Assembly (NCBI GenBank): GCA_002396665.1
Contig: DGYJ01000081.1
Location: 5,696-20,538, forward strand
Reading direction: 5' to 3'
Length of the DNA: 14,843 nucleotides
Source of the DNA: Bdellovibrionaceae bacterium UBA5009
Lineage (GTDB): Bacteria > Bdellovibrionota > Bdellovibrionia > Bdellovibrionales > Bdellovibrionaceae
The notes under the pieces were generated by a model. That model saw only the letters and a list, made by a program, of their open reading frames with translations. It made no database searches and had not been told where the DNA came from. The translations under genes were made by a program, and so were the position numbers. Shown in pieces: positions 1 to 8,332 of this stretch (positions are counted from its first letter, which is position 1; each line of letters opens with the position of its first letter).

Positions 1-1
1 A

Positions 2-721
2 AAACCTGGTACAGATGAAAAATTTTACAACGAGTGGAAAGAAACCCGTTGGAATTTTTATTTAAAATATGGAATTAAAAAAGAAAATCTTCAATTCCAT
101 CCCCATGGCCCGACAGAGCTTGCCCACTATGCGAAAGCAGCCGTGGATGTTCAGTACAAATTCCCCATGGGATTTTCTGAACTTGAGGGTATCCATAACC
201 GCAGCGATTTCGATTTAACTCAGCATACAAAATTTTCTGGCAAATCACTGGAGTACTTTGATGAAGCCAACAAAGAAAAATATATCCCCTATGTGATTGA
301 AACCGCTGTGGGTTGTGATCGATTGTTCTTAGCATTTATGTGTGATGCCTACCGTGAAGAAGTCACAGTTGATGATAAAGGACAAGAGGACGTGCGTGTG
401 GTCTTGGGGCTTCATCCAGCCATTGCCCCGATTAAAGTAGCTATTTTGCCTTTGTCAAAAAAAGAAGAATTAACTTCGATTGCAGAAAAGCTGCGTGATC
501 AATTGGCCGAAGATTTTGATGTGCTTTATGATGAAGCCGCTTCGATAGGTAAACGCTATCGAAGGCAAGATGAAATCGGAACTCCATTCTGTGTGACTGT
601 GGATTTTGATACGATCAATGATCAGGCTGTGACAGTTCGTCACCGTGACAAAATGACCCAAGAGCGTATTTCGTTATCTGCATTAAATGACTATGTTCAA
701 AAGTCACTTAAGAATTTTTAA
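2..721 (+). CDS. glyS: Glycyl-tRNA synthetase, single-chain alpha2 type (3' part only)
   Basis: This is the C-terminal part of a class II glycyl-tRNA synthetase, the cytoplasmic enzyme that charges tRNA-Gly. The 5' end lies outside the window, and the frame is open from base 2. The sequence shows the GlyRS block ELAHYAKAAVDV (about 116-151), then ELEGIHNRSDFDL (about 181-219), which is diagnostic of the dimeric alpha2 (eukaryote/Thermus-like) enzyme rather than the alpha2beta2 form. Class II motif 3 appears as ETAVGCDR, with the catalytic Arg codon at 320-322. An HGTP anticodon-binding domain follows, from HPAIAPIKVAILP to the end (IGKRYRRQDEIGTPF, then AVTVRHRDKM). The stop is TAA at 719-721. 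The next gene, ppdK, starts 72 bases downstream on the same strand. A shorter reading from GTG 143 would be a false start, because conserved GlyRS sequence continues upstream of it. Confidence 0.95.
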   Translation, partial: KPGTDEKFYNEWKETRWNFYLKYGIKKENLQFHPHGPTELAHYAKAAVDVQYKFPMGFSELEGIHNRSDFDLTQHTKFSGKSLEYFDEANKEKYIPYVIETAVGCDRLFLAFMCDAYREEVTVDDKGQEDVRVVLGLHPAIAPIKVAILPLSKKEELTSIAEKLRDQLAEDFDVLYDEAASIGKRYRRQDEIGTPFCVTVDFDTINDQAVTVRHRDKMTQERISLSALNDYVQKSLKNF

Positions 722-793
722 TCTATTTGGATATTGAGTTGAATAAACAAATCATCAACGAGAGCCGAAGACTTAACTCTCATTGGGGGAAAA
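722..793 (+). other. glyS-ppdK intergenic spacer with ppdK ribosome-binding site
   Basis: This 72-base spacer holds a purine run GGGGGA (785-790) that serves as the ppdK Shine-Dalgarno sequence, unusually close to the ATG (3 bases between). Two weak inverted repeats are visible: GTTGA 738-742 with TCAAC 755-759, and GAGAG 760-764 with CTCTC 777-781. Neither has a following T run, so neither is a convincing terminator. I see no good -35/-10 pair. ppdK is therefore either read through from glyS or uses a promoter I cannot recognise. Confidence 0.5.
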
Positions 794-3520
794 ATGGAAA
801 ATAAAACAGCAACAATTCAAAACAAAAAGTCCGGCGCGACTGTTCTGGCAAAGCCAGAAAAATTTGTTTACTACTTTGCCGCAGGTGAAAGCGAAGGCAA
901 TGCCGGAATGAAAAACACCTTGGGTGGCAAAGGCGCAAACTTAGCCGAAATGACAAGTCTTGGGTTGCCTGTTCCCCCTGGCTTTACGATTTCAACAGAT
1001 ATCTGTACTCACTTTTACGAAAACGACGGCAAGCTTCCTGAATGGGTTCGACCTAAGGTTTTAGAGGCCTTGGCCCGTGTCGAAAAAAATATTGGTAAAA
1101 AATTTGGCGATGTCAAAAACCCATTGTTGGTCAGCGTGCGTTCGGGGGCTCGGTCTTCGATGCCTGGAATGATGGACACCATTTTGAATCTTGGTTTAAA
1201 TGACCAAACGGTTGAAGGTTTGGCCCAGGCTTCAAATAATCCGCGCTTTGCCTGGGATTCCTACCGCCGTTTTATTCAGATGTATTCTGATGTCGTGATG
1301 GGGATGAATTCATCACTTCTTGAAGTGACACTTGAAGATTTGAAAGAAGAAAAAAAATATCATCTGGATACAGATTTAAAAGTTGAAGACTTGCAGCTGT
1401 TGGTTAAAAAATTCAAAGATCTCGTCAAGACAATGACGGGTCAAAGTTTCCCAGCAGATCCCTTCGAGCAACTTTGGGGCGCCATCAGCGCTGTGTTTCG
1501 CAGCTGGAATACTCCGCGTGCAATCACTTACCGTGAACTTCACAGCATTCCTGCAAGCTGGGGGACAGCGGTCAATATTCAGTCCATGGTTTTTGGAAAC
1601 CTGGGTGAAGATTCAGCAACAGGTGTGGCCTTCACCCGTGACCCAAGCACTGGGGATAAATTATTCTATGGTGAGTTTTTAATTAATGCTCAAGGTGAAG
1701 ATGTGGTTGCTGGAATTCGTACTCCGCAGCCCATCACAAAAGTTGCAGCCGCAGCGTCTGGGATGATGTCCCTGGAACAAGCGATGCCAGAGCCCTACAA
1801 ACAACTTGTTGAGATTTACAATAAGCTTGAAAAACATTATCGCGATATGCAGGACATCGAATTCACCATCGAAAGAAATAAACTTTGGATGTTGCAAACG
1901 CGAAATGGTAAACGCACAGCCCGCGCAGCACTTAAAATTGCCTGTGATATGTTAGACGAAAAATTGATCACTGAAGAAGAGGCCTTGCTTCGACTTGAGC
2001 CCCATTCCCTTGATCAACTTCTTCATCCCACTTTAGATCCGAAAGCTCAAAAAACAGTCCTTGCCAAGGGTCTACCAGCTTCGCCAGGCGGAGTTTGCGG
2101 TCAGATTGTTTTCACTTCTGAAGAAGCTGTCGAGTGGAAAGAAAAAGGCCATAAAGTCATCTTAGTCCGTGTTGAAACTTCACCAGAAGATATTGCGGGG
2201 ATGGTTGCGGCCCAAGGTATTCTGACAACTCGTGGGGGGATGACTTCCCATGCGGCTGTTGTTGCCCGTGGAATGGGAAAGTGCTGTGTGGCCGGTTGTG
2301 GTGATGTTGAAGTCGACGAGCGCACTGAAACCATGAAGGTGAAAGGTTACGTTCTTAAAAAAGGTGATGTGATCACTTTGGATGGTGGAACTGGCGAAGT
2401 CTTTATGGGTGAAGTGAAAACCATCGAGCCCGTTTTGGATTCTTATTTTCAACGTGTGATGAAAATGGCTGACGGAGTTCGCAAACTTCGTGTTCGCACC
2501 AATGCGGACACGCCGAAGGATGCAGAAACTGCAAGACATTTTGGGGCCGAAGGCATTGGTCTTTGCCGAACTGAACATATGTTTTTTGGAGCAGATCGAA
2601 TTGATGCTGTTCGTGAAATGATTTTGGCAGATCACCGTCCAGAGCGAGAAAAAGCTTTGGCGAAATTATTGCCCATGCAAAAAAGTGATTTCTATCAATT
2701 ATTTAAAATTATGGCAGGCTATCCTGTGACAATTCGTTTGTTGGATCCGCCATTGCATGAATTTGTGCCCCATACAGATTCAGAAATTCAAGAGCTATCA
2801 AAACGTATCGGTTGGGACTACGACCGCCTTCGTTTAAAAGTAAAATCTTTGCACGAGTTCAATCCAATGTTGGGCCACCGCGGATGCCGTTTGGCGATTA
2901 CGTTTCCAGAGATTTACGAAATGCAAGTGAAGGCCATCGCTGAAGCCGCCTGTGATTTGGTTTCTGAAGGAATGAAATTAGTTCCTGAAATTATGATTCC
3001 ATTGGTGGCCACATCCCAAGAGCTTGATATTTTGCGAAAATTAACTGTTCAAACAGTTCAAAAAACCCAAGATATCCGAAATGTAAAATTTGATTACTTG
3101 GTTGGAACAATGATCGAACTTCCAAGAGCCGCTCTGATCGCGGATCAGATAGCAGAATATGCTGATTTTTTCAGCTTCGGAACCAATGATTTGACGCAGA
3201 CCACCTTAGGGCTTTCCCGTGACGATTCTGGAAGATTTTTAGGAAGTTATGTCTCTCAGGGAATCTTCGAAAAAGATCCCTTTGTGAGCATCGATCAAGT
3301 CGGCGTTGGACAATTGGTCAAAACGGGTGTTGACTACGGGCGCAGAACCAAGCCAGATTTGAAAACTGGAGTGTGCGGTGAGCACGGAGGGGACCCCGCG
3401 TCGATTGAATTTTTTCATCGTGTGGGACTTGATTACGTCAGTTGTTCTCCATTCCGAGTGCCCATTGCAAGACTGGCAGCGGCCCGTGCCGCGCTACAAT
3501 CGAGAAAGGTGCAACATTGA
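794..3520 (+). CDS. ppdK: Pyruvate, phosphate dikinase
   Basis: PPDK (EC 2.7.9.1) reversibly converts pyruvate, ATP and phosphate to phosphoenolpyruvate, AMP and pyrophosphate, in gluconeogenesis or PPi-linked glycolysis in the cytoplasm. All three domains are visible in 908 aa. The N-terminal ATP-grasp domain begins at about residue 30 (TLGGKGANLAEM, then SVRSGARSSMPGMMDT). The central swivelling phosphohistidine domain has TRGGMTSHAAVVAR, with the catalytic His at residue 486 and the regulatory-type Thr at 484. The C-terminal TIM-barrel PEP/pyruvate domain has GVCGEHGGDP with the acid/base Cys at 861, and ends SCSPFRVPIARLAAA. The protein is slightly longer than the usual 870-890 aa because about 30 residues rich in Asn, Lys and Gln precede the conserved start; ATG 794 is supported by the preceding GGGGGA. 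The 3' end overlaps the smc start by 4 bases. PEP synthase is excluded by the domain spacing and the GGDP motif. Confidence 0.97.
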   Translation: MENKTATIQNKKSGATVLAKPEKFVYYFAAGESEGNAGMKNTLGGKGANLAEMTSLGLPVPPGFTISTDICTHFYENDGKLPEWVRPKVLEALARVEKNIGKKFGDVKNPLLVSVRSGARSSMPGMMDTILNLGLNDQTVEGLAQASNNPRFAWDSYRRFIQMYSDVVMGMNSSLLEVTLEDLKEEKKYHLDTDLKVEDLQLLVKKFKDLVKTMTGQSFPADPFEQLWGAISAVFRSWNTPRAITYRELHSIPASWGTAVNIQSMVFGNLGEDSATGVAFTRDPSTGDKLFYGEFLINAQGEDVVAGIRTPQPITKVAAAASGMMSLEQAMPEPYKQLVEIYNKLEKHYRDMQDIEFTIERNKLWMLQTRNGKRTARAALKIACDMLDEKLITEEEALLRLEPHSLDQLLHPTLDPKAQKTVLAKGLPASPGGVCGQIVFTSEEAVEWKEKGHKVILVRVETSPEDIAGMVAAQGILTTRGGMTSHAAVVARGMGKCCVAGCGDVEVDERTETMKVKGYVLKKGDVITLDGGTGEVFMGEVKTIEPVLDSYFQRVMKMADGVRKLRVRTNADTPKDAETARHFGAEGIGLCRTEHMFFGADRIDAVREMILADHRPEREKALAKLLPMQKSDFYQLFKIMAGYPVTIRLLDPPLHEFVPHTDSEIQELSKRIGWDYDRLRLKVKSLHEFNPMLGHRGCRLAITFPEIYEMQVKAIAEAACDLVSEGMKLVPEIMIPLVATSQELDILRKLTVQTVQKTQDIRNVKFDYLVGTMIELPRAALIADQIAEYADFFSFGTNDLTQTTLGLSRDDSGRFLGSYVSQGIFEKDPFVSIDQVGVGQLVKTGVDYGRRTKPDLKTGVCGEHGGDPASIEFFHRVGLDYVSCSPFRVPIARLAAARAALQSRKVQH
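3505..3520 (+). promoter_or_regulatory. smc ribosome-binding site and TTGA stop/start overlap
   Basis: AAAGG at 3505-3509 lies 7 bases before TTG at 3517-3519. That TTG overlaps the ppdK stop TGA at 3518-3520. The site decides the smc start: starting here gives the protein N-terminus LRIKKLELVGFKSF, which is where SMC proteins normally begin. The overlap suggests translational coupling of smc to ppdK. Confidence 0.75.
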
Positions 3521-6500
3521 GAATCAAAAAATTAGAACTCGTTGGTTTTAAGTCGTTTAAAGATCGTACCGTTATTCAATTCGATGCAGGTATTACTGGC
3601 GTTGTTGGACCCAATGGTTGCGGTAAATCAAATATCGTTGATGCCCTTGTTTGGGTGATGGGTGAAATGTCTGCAAAGGATCTTCGTGGATCTTCGATGA
3701 CGGATGTGATCTTTGCAGGTGCTGAAGGTTATAGTCCATTGGGAATGTGTGAAGTTTCATTGACCCTTGAAAACGACGGTGGGCCTTTCCCAGCCCAGTA
3801 CGCCCAACATTCTGAAATTATGGTGACTCGTCGATTGCACAGATCTGGCGAGGGCGAATATTTTATCAATAAAGAGCCAGCTCGTTTAAAAGATGTTCAA
3901 GAAATATTTATGGACACTGGCGCAGGTTCAAAAGGTTTTTCGATTATTCAGCAAGGGATGATCGGTAAGATTATCACGGCTAAGCCAGAAGACCGTAAGC
4001 ATTTGATCGAAGAAGCTGCCGGGATTACTAAATTTAAAGCTCGTAAAAAAGAATCCCAAAGAAAACTTTTATCGACAGATCAAAACTTGCTTCGCTTGCA
4101 AGATATCATTGGCGAATTAAAACGTCAGATCGATTCTTTGCAAAGACAATCCCAACGTGCAGAACGTTATCGCAATTTAAAAAATCAAATTGAAGAGTTA
4201 GATCTTTGGATTTCTAGTCGCCAGTATTTTGATTTGAAACAAGCCGCTGACGAAGCTCAAAAAATCTTTAACGAAGCCCAGGCCATGGAAATCGAAGGCG
4301 AAAGTGGTTTTGCAAATCTTCAAGCCCAGTTTGAAGAGTTAAAACTGACATTGTTAACAAAAGAAAAATCTTTAGAAACAATGCAGTCTGATTATTATGA
4401 CAAGCAATCACAGACTCAGAAAAAAGAAATGGAGCTTCAAGAGCTTCGTTTTGAAATTGAACAAGCCCGTCGCAATGAAGTGATGACAGGGACTTTGTTG
4501 CAAGAGCAAAAGGCCCGACAAGAATTGTTGTTGCGCGATCAAAATCAATTGCAAGAACAAGAGGCCGAGTTGAAGTCAGAGGCCGAATCTTTAACTTCTT
4601 TATTTGAAGAAAAGAATCATCTCTTTAAAAACCATCAGACAATTATTGCTGATGCAGATCAAAAATTAACCGAAACTCGTCGTGAATTCTTTGCCCTAGG
4701 CCAAACAGAATCTTCTGTGGATGCCAAGGTTCAATCTTTGCAAGCTCAAATCGAGCAAATGACAGAGCGTGAAGCTGAAGAGCAAATGACGATGGACGAA
4801 TTGCGAGAGAAACAAATCGAATTTGAATCTCGTCGTAAAAAAGTTTTTGGCGAATTAGAAAAAGAAAGGCAGCTGCAACTTGATCTTGGTCAAGATGTGG
4901 ACTCTTTCGAAGCCAATAAAAAAATTCTTTCAGAACAATTGCATTTAAAACGTCATGAAACGGAATTGTTTAAAGACGAATTGAATCAAGTGACTTCGCG
5001 TTTGTACGGTCTTGAAAATCTTCAATCTAACTTTGAAGGTTTTGAAGAGGGCGTCAAAAACGTTATGCTTTGGCAAAAAACCAAAGCCCAAGCTTCGCAG
5101 GAAGTGATGGCTGATGGAAGTGTGATCACGCATTTTCAACCAGTTTCTGAAGTTGTTGAAGTGCCACAAAAATTTGAAGTGGCCATGGAAGCGGCATTAG
5201 GAAATCGTTTGCAAATGCTTTTGGCAGACAAGCATGACGAGTCCCTAGAGGCAGTTCAATATTTAAAACAACAGCAATCTGGCCGATCAAGCTTTCTTTC
5301 TGAAGATGCTTCATTGAAAGCGAATTTTGCCAAATCACCAATGGGCGAAGCGGGCGTTGAAGAATTACTTAAAAATGTCGTGCAAGCTGGTGAAAAACAT
5401 AAACAAGCTGTGTCTTATTTATTGGATGGCGTGGCGGTGGTGGATTCATTAAGAACTGCCCTTGCCTTAAGACCAAAATACGAAGGCTGGAGTTTTGTCA
5501 CTTTAGATGGCGACACTTTGGGTGCGGATGGCGTGTTGACAGGTGGGGGAACTCAGTCTGCTGATACAGGTGTTTTAAAACGCCAACGTGAAATTAAAGA
5601 ATTGTCTGCGCTGAAGGATGAATGGTCAGGCAAATTGGCCTTGGCCCAGGCTTCGATGCGCAAAATTGAAGAGCAGTTGAATAATGTCGTGAATGACTTT
5701 GAAGGTGCTCAAAAAAGAAAAATCGAACAAGAAATTAAAGTTCGTGAATTAAAAAAAGATTTAGAAAGAGCTGAACAAGAGTTGTCCAATGCAGGATCTG
5801 CCGTTGAACGCCAAAATCGTGAAATGCAAAAGATCCAAGAGCAAATCCAATCCATGCAAACAAAATTGGAAGAGCTAACTCAGACATTGGAAGAGACTCG
5901 TCTTAAAAAGCAAGAAATTCAGTCTTTGACCGAGTCCCTTGAAAAGCAATTGAACGAAACCCAAGATGGTTTTGATGATTTGCGTTCGACGGTGACAGAT
6001 CTTCAAGTGAAATCAGCTTCGAAATCCCAAGAGTATCAAGGCGTTCTAAGACAGCTTGAAATGGTGAATAAATCGTTGGCTGAATTGGATACGCAATTGT
6101 CCCGCATGCAAGAAGAGTCTGAAAATTCAAACATGAAAATGACTGAAGGTCAGATGGTGCTGGAAGAACGCAAAATTGAGTTTGAGCGTTTTATTGTTTC
6201 TGTTGAAGAAGCTAAGAAAAATGTTTCTGCAGCTAAAGAAGAGTATGAAGTTTTAGCGGCCCAAGCTCGTGAAATTGAAAGCACTTTGCAAAGTTCTCAA
6301 AAAGCTCGTCATGAACGACAGTCTCGAATGAACGAGGCCCAGTTAAAACTTGAGCAGGCAAAATTAAAAGAGCAGTACTTGGTGGATCAAGTGATGGAAA
6401 AATACCGTCTTGATCTTGCAAATGTTTATTCCCAGTACGTGGAGCAAGAAAAAGATCTTGTCGAGTCCGAAGCAGAATTGAAGGATCTCCGTGAAAAATT

Positions 6501-7122
6501 ATCTCGCATTGGCGAAGTGAATTTGTCGGCGATTCAAGAGTATGAAGAGACTTCGAAACGTTATGAGTTCTTAACTCAGCAACACAATGATCTGACAGAA
6601 GCTAAAGAGCAGTTGAAAAAGGTTATTGATCGTATCAATCGTATTTGCACAAAACGTTTCAAAGAGACATTTGACTTGGTCAATGATCGCTTTACACGTG
6701 TTTTCCCAGTCTTGTTCGGTGGTGGGGAAGCCAAACTTGAACTCCATGAGAACGTCGAAAAAGGCGAAATGGGGATCGAGATTGTTGCAAAACCTCCAGG
6801 TAAAAAAATGCAAAATGTCACATTGATGTCGGGCGGTGAAAAAGCCCTGACAGCTGTGGCCCTTGTGTTTTCGATCTTCCTGGTGAAGCCGTCACCTTAC
6901 TGCTTGCTGGATGAGGTTGATGCACCATTGGATGACGCCAACGTTCATCGCTTTAACGATCTAGTTCGTGAAATGTCGAAGCGTTCGCAAATTATTGTTG
7001 TTACCCATAATAAGCACACCATGGAAGTTGTTAAAAAACTTTACGGTGTGACGATGCAAGAGCGTGGGGTTTCGACAATGGTGTCTGTTAATCTTGAAGA
7101 TGCTCAGAATCACCAGTTGTAA
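3517..7122 (+). CDS. smc: Chromosome segregation/condensation ATPase SMC
   Basis: SMC is the ATPase of the bacterial condensin complex SMC-ScpA-ScpB, which compacts and helps segregate the nucleoid by loop extrusion. Read from TTG 3517 it is 1201 aa, normal for the family. The Walker A box GPNGCGKS is at residues 31-38 in the N-terminal head half. Long heptad-rich coiled coils (about 170-500 and 680-1020) flank a hinge at about 505-675 that ends near GVLTGGG. The C-terminal head half has the ABC signature LMSGGEK (1103-1109), Walker B CLLDEVDAP with Asp1132 and Glu1133, and the D-loop LDD at 1138-1140. The frame is open further upstream to 3442, but those 25 residues do not resemble SMC and lie inside ppdK. 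scpA and scpB are not in the window. ftsY follows after 34 bases, a smc-ftsY pairing seen in several bacterial phyla. Confidence 0.96.
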   Translation: MRIKKLELVGFKSFKDRTVIQFDAGITGVVGPNGCGKSNIVDALVWVMGEMSAKDLRGSSMTDVIFAGAEGYSPLGMCEVSLTLENDGGPFPAQYAQHSEIMVTRRLHRSGEGEYFINKEPARLKDVQEIFMDTGAGSKGFSIIQQGMIGKIITAKPEDRKHLIEEAAGITKFKARKKESQRKLLSTDQNLLRLQDIIGELKRQIDSLQRQSQRAERYRNLKNQIEELDLWISSRQYFDLKQAADEAQKIFNEAQAMEIEGESGFANLQAQFEELKLTLLTKEKSLETMQSDYYDKQSQTQKKEMELQELRFEIEQARRNEVMTGTLLQEQKARQELLLRDQNQLQEQEAELKSEAESLTSLFEEKNHLFKNHQTIIADADQKLTETRREFFALGQTESSVDAKVQSLQAQIEQMTEREAEEQMTMDELREKQIEFESRRKKVFGELEKERQLQLDLGQDVDSFEANKKILSEQLHLKRHETELFKDELNQVTSRLYGLENLQSNFEGFEEGVKNVMLWQKTKAQASQEVMADGSVITHFQPVSEVVEVPQKFEVAMEAALGNRLQMLLADKHDESLEAVQYLKQQQSGRSSFLSEDASLKANFAKSPMGEAGVEELLKNVVQAGEKHKQAVSYLLDGVAVVDSLRTALALRPKYEGWSFVTLDGDTLGADGVLTGGGTQSADTGVLKRQREIKELSALKDEWSGKLALAQASMRKIEEQLNNVVNDFEGAQKRKIEQEIKVRELKKDLERAEQELSNAGSAVERQNREMQKIQEQIQSMQTKLEELTQTLEETRLKKQEIQSLTESLEKQLNETQDGFDDLRSTVTDLQVKSASKSQEYQGVLRQLEMVNKSLAELDTQLSRMQEESENSNMKMTEGQMVLEERKIEFERFIVSVEEAKKNVSAAKEEYEVLAAQAREIESTLQSSQKARHERQSRMNEAQLKLEQAKLKEQYLVDQVMEKYRLDLANVYSQYVEQEKDLVESEAELKDLREKLSRIGEVNLSAIQEYEETSKRYEFLTQQHNDLTEAKEQLKKVIDRINRICTKRFKETFDLVNDRFTRVFPVLFGGGEAKLELHENVEKGEMGIEIVAKPPGKKMQNVTLMSGGEKALTAVALVFSIFLVKPSPYCLLDEVDAPLDDANVHRFNDLVREMSKRSQIIVVTHNKHTMEVVKKLYGVTMQERGVSTMVSVNLEDAQNHQL

Positions 7123-7145
7123 TGATTGGTGCTAAGGAAAGTATC

Positions 7146-7159
7146 AAAGGTTGGACATG
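7146..7159 (+). promoter_or_regulatory. ftsY ribosome-binding site, selecting ATG 7157
   Basis: AAAGG at 7146-7150 lies 6 bases before ATG 7157-7159. An in-frame TTG at 7151 directly abuts the AAAGG and would leave no spacing, so the ATG is the better start. Confidence 0.65.
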
Positions 7160-8284
7160 AGTGAAGCGCATCAGGATGCAATTTATTATTTGATCTACTT
7201 TGTGGCGTTGTTGATCCTAGCGATTGCAACGCCCTTTCTATTAAAAGCATTCAAAAAGAAAACGCCGCCATCTGTTTTGCAGCCAGAATCGCCTTCAGAA
7301 TTACAGTCTGAAATGCAGGCCAAATCGCTGCAGGATTCAAAGTTTCAGCAAGACTCATCGACAATTCATTCTGAGCCTAGAAAATTACAAAAAACTGAAC
7401 AGCAAATCTTTGGACGACTAAAATCTTTATTTTCTTCAAATCAAAAAACGCCGGCCTTGGACGAGATCGAAGAAATTCTATACACCAGTGATTTAGGACC
7501 TGCGACTGTTGAAAAAATTATGTCAGTGGTATCGAATGAACTTTCGAAATCTGAAAAAAATAATTTTTTTGAAATTCAAAAAGTTATTCAAAGTGAAATG
7601 CAAAGTATTTTTGACTCTTTGCCAGCAACTCCGCTTGTGAAGTGGGCCCATGAAGGTCCCACAGTCATTATGATTGTTGGAGTGAATGGGGCAGGGAAGA
7701 CAACAACGATTGGTAAGTTGTCATCATTATGGGCCCTCGAAGGTAAAAAAGTCCTGGTAGCAGCTGGGGATACATTTCGTGCAGCGGCTGGTTCGCAGTT
7801 GAAAGTGTGGACTGATCGCGCCCAGGTGGAAATTTTTTCTCCGCCCAATGTTTCTGATCCCAGTGCAGTGGCCTTTGATGCCATTCAAAAGGCAAAGGCC
7901 CGCGGTGATGATTTGGTTTTATTGGATACAGCAGGCCGTTTGCCAAATCAGGCCCATTTGATGGATGAATTGAAAAAAGTAAAACGTGTCATGACGAAGG
8001 TTATTCCTGATGCTCCCCATGAGGTCTGGATCGTTTTAGATGCAAATTCAGGTCAAAATGCTTTAGCGCAGGCCAAACAGTTCCACGAAGCTTTAGGTTT
8101 AAGTGGTGTGGTGTTGACAAAGTTAGATGGCACTTCGAAAGGCGGCGTTGCAGTTTCTGTAGTTCACGATTTGCGAGTTCCAATTAAGTGGATCGGTGTT
8201 GGCGAAAAAATTCAAGATCTTAAGATTTTTTCGTCACAGGATTTTATTCAGTCGATTGCGAGTCGAGAAACTGATCTCGCCTAA
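7157..8284 (+). CDS. ftsY: Signal recognition particle receptor FtsY, membrane-anchored form
   Basis: FtsY is the SRP receptor GTPase that docks the Ffh-4.5S RNA-ribosome complex at the inner membrane for co-translational insertion of membrane proteins. At 375 aa, the NG domain is complete. The N domain spans about 75-155. In the G domain, G1 is GVNGAGKTTT (175-184), the SRP-family insertion motif is DTFRAAA (205-211), G3 is DTAGR (257-261), and the G4 block is TKLDGTSKGG (321-330). Residues 8-29 form a hydrophobic segment (about IYYLIYFVALLILAIATPFLL) followed by KAFKKK, which looks like a true transmembrane anchor with cytoplasmic lysines. A Gln/Ser-rich linker of about 50 residues follows, in place of the long acidic A domain of E. 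coli FtsY. The gene lies downstream of smc and probably shares its transcript. Ffh is excluded by the absence of an M domain. Confidence 0.95.
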   Translation: MSEAHQDAIYYLIYFVALLILAIATPFLLKAFKKKTPPSVLQPESPSELQSEMQAKSLQDSKFQQDSSTIHSEPRKLQKTEQQIFGRLKSLFSSNQKTPALDEIEEILYTSDLGPATVEKIMSVVSNELSKSEKNNFFEIQKVIQSEMQSIFDSLPATPLVKWAHEGPTVIMIVGVNGAGKTTTIGKLSSLWALEGKKVLVAAGDTFRAAAGSQLKVWTDRAQVEIFSPPNVSDPSAVAFDAIQKAKARGDDLVLLDTAGRLPNQAHLMDELKKVKRVMTKVIPDAPHEVWIVLDANSGQNALAQAKQFHEALGLSGVVLTKLDGTSKGGVAVSVVHDLRVPIKWIGVGEKIQDLKIFSSQDFIQSIASRETDLA

Positions 8285-8320
8285 GCTTGATCTGATTTGT
8301 TAACAGCTTTGGTTAAATGT

Positions 8321-8332
8321 GGAGGCTCGATG
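8321..8332 (+). promoter_or_regulatory. Strong ribosome-binding site of the L,D-transpeptidase gene
   Basis: GGAGG at 8321-8325 precedes ATG 8330 by 4 bases and sets the start. An in-frame TTG at 8297 lacks such a site and would add 11 residues ahead of the signal peptide. The 45-base spacer upstream (8285-8329) also holds a weak inverted repeat, TTAAC 8300-8304 with GTTAA 8312-8316. I see no clear promoter in it. Confidence 0.7.

Noticed and set aside
760..781. GAGAG/CTCTC inverted repeat after glyS as a terminator
   Set aside because: Only five base pairs with a 12-base loop and no following T run. It also lies immediately upstream of the ppdK ribosome-binding site.
2180..2635. A 151-codon open frame on the minus strand inside ppdK
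   Set aside because: It lies antisense to conserved PPDK sequence, has no recognisable domain, and looks like a shadow of the codon bias of the real gene.
3442..3516. Upstream extension of smc to an earlier start at 3442
   Set aside because: The extra 25 residues do not resemble SMC and lie fully inside the conserved C-terminus of PPDK. TTG 3517 has a well-spaced AAAGG and begins at the conserved SMC N-terminus.
8297..8329. TTG 8297 as start of the L,D-transpeptidase
   Set aside because: GGAGG at 8321-8325 points to ATG 8330, and the extension would only lengthen the region before the lipoprotein signal.
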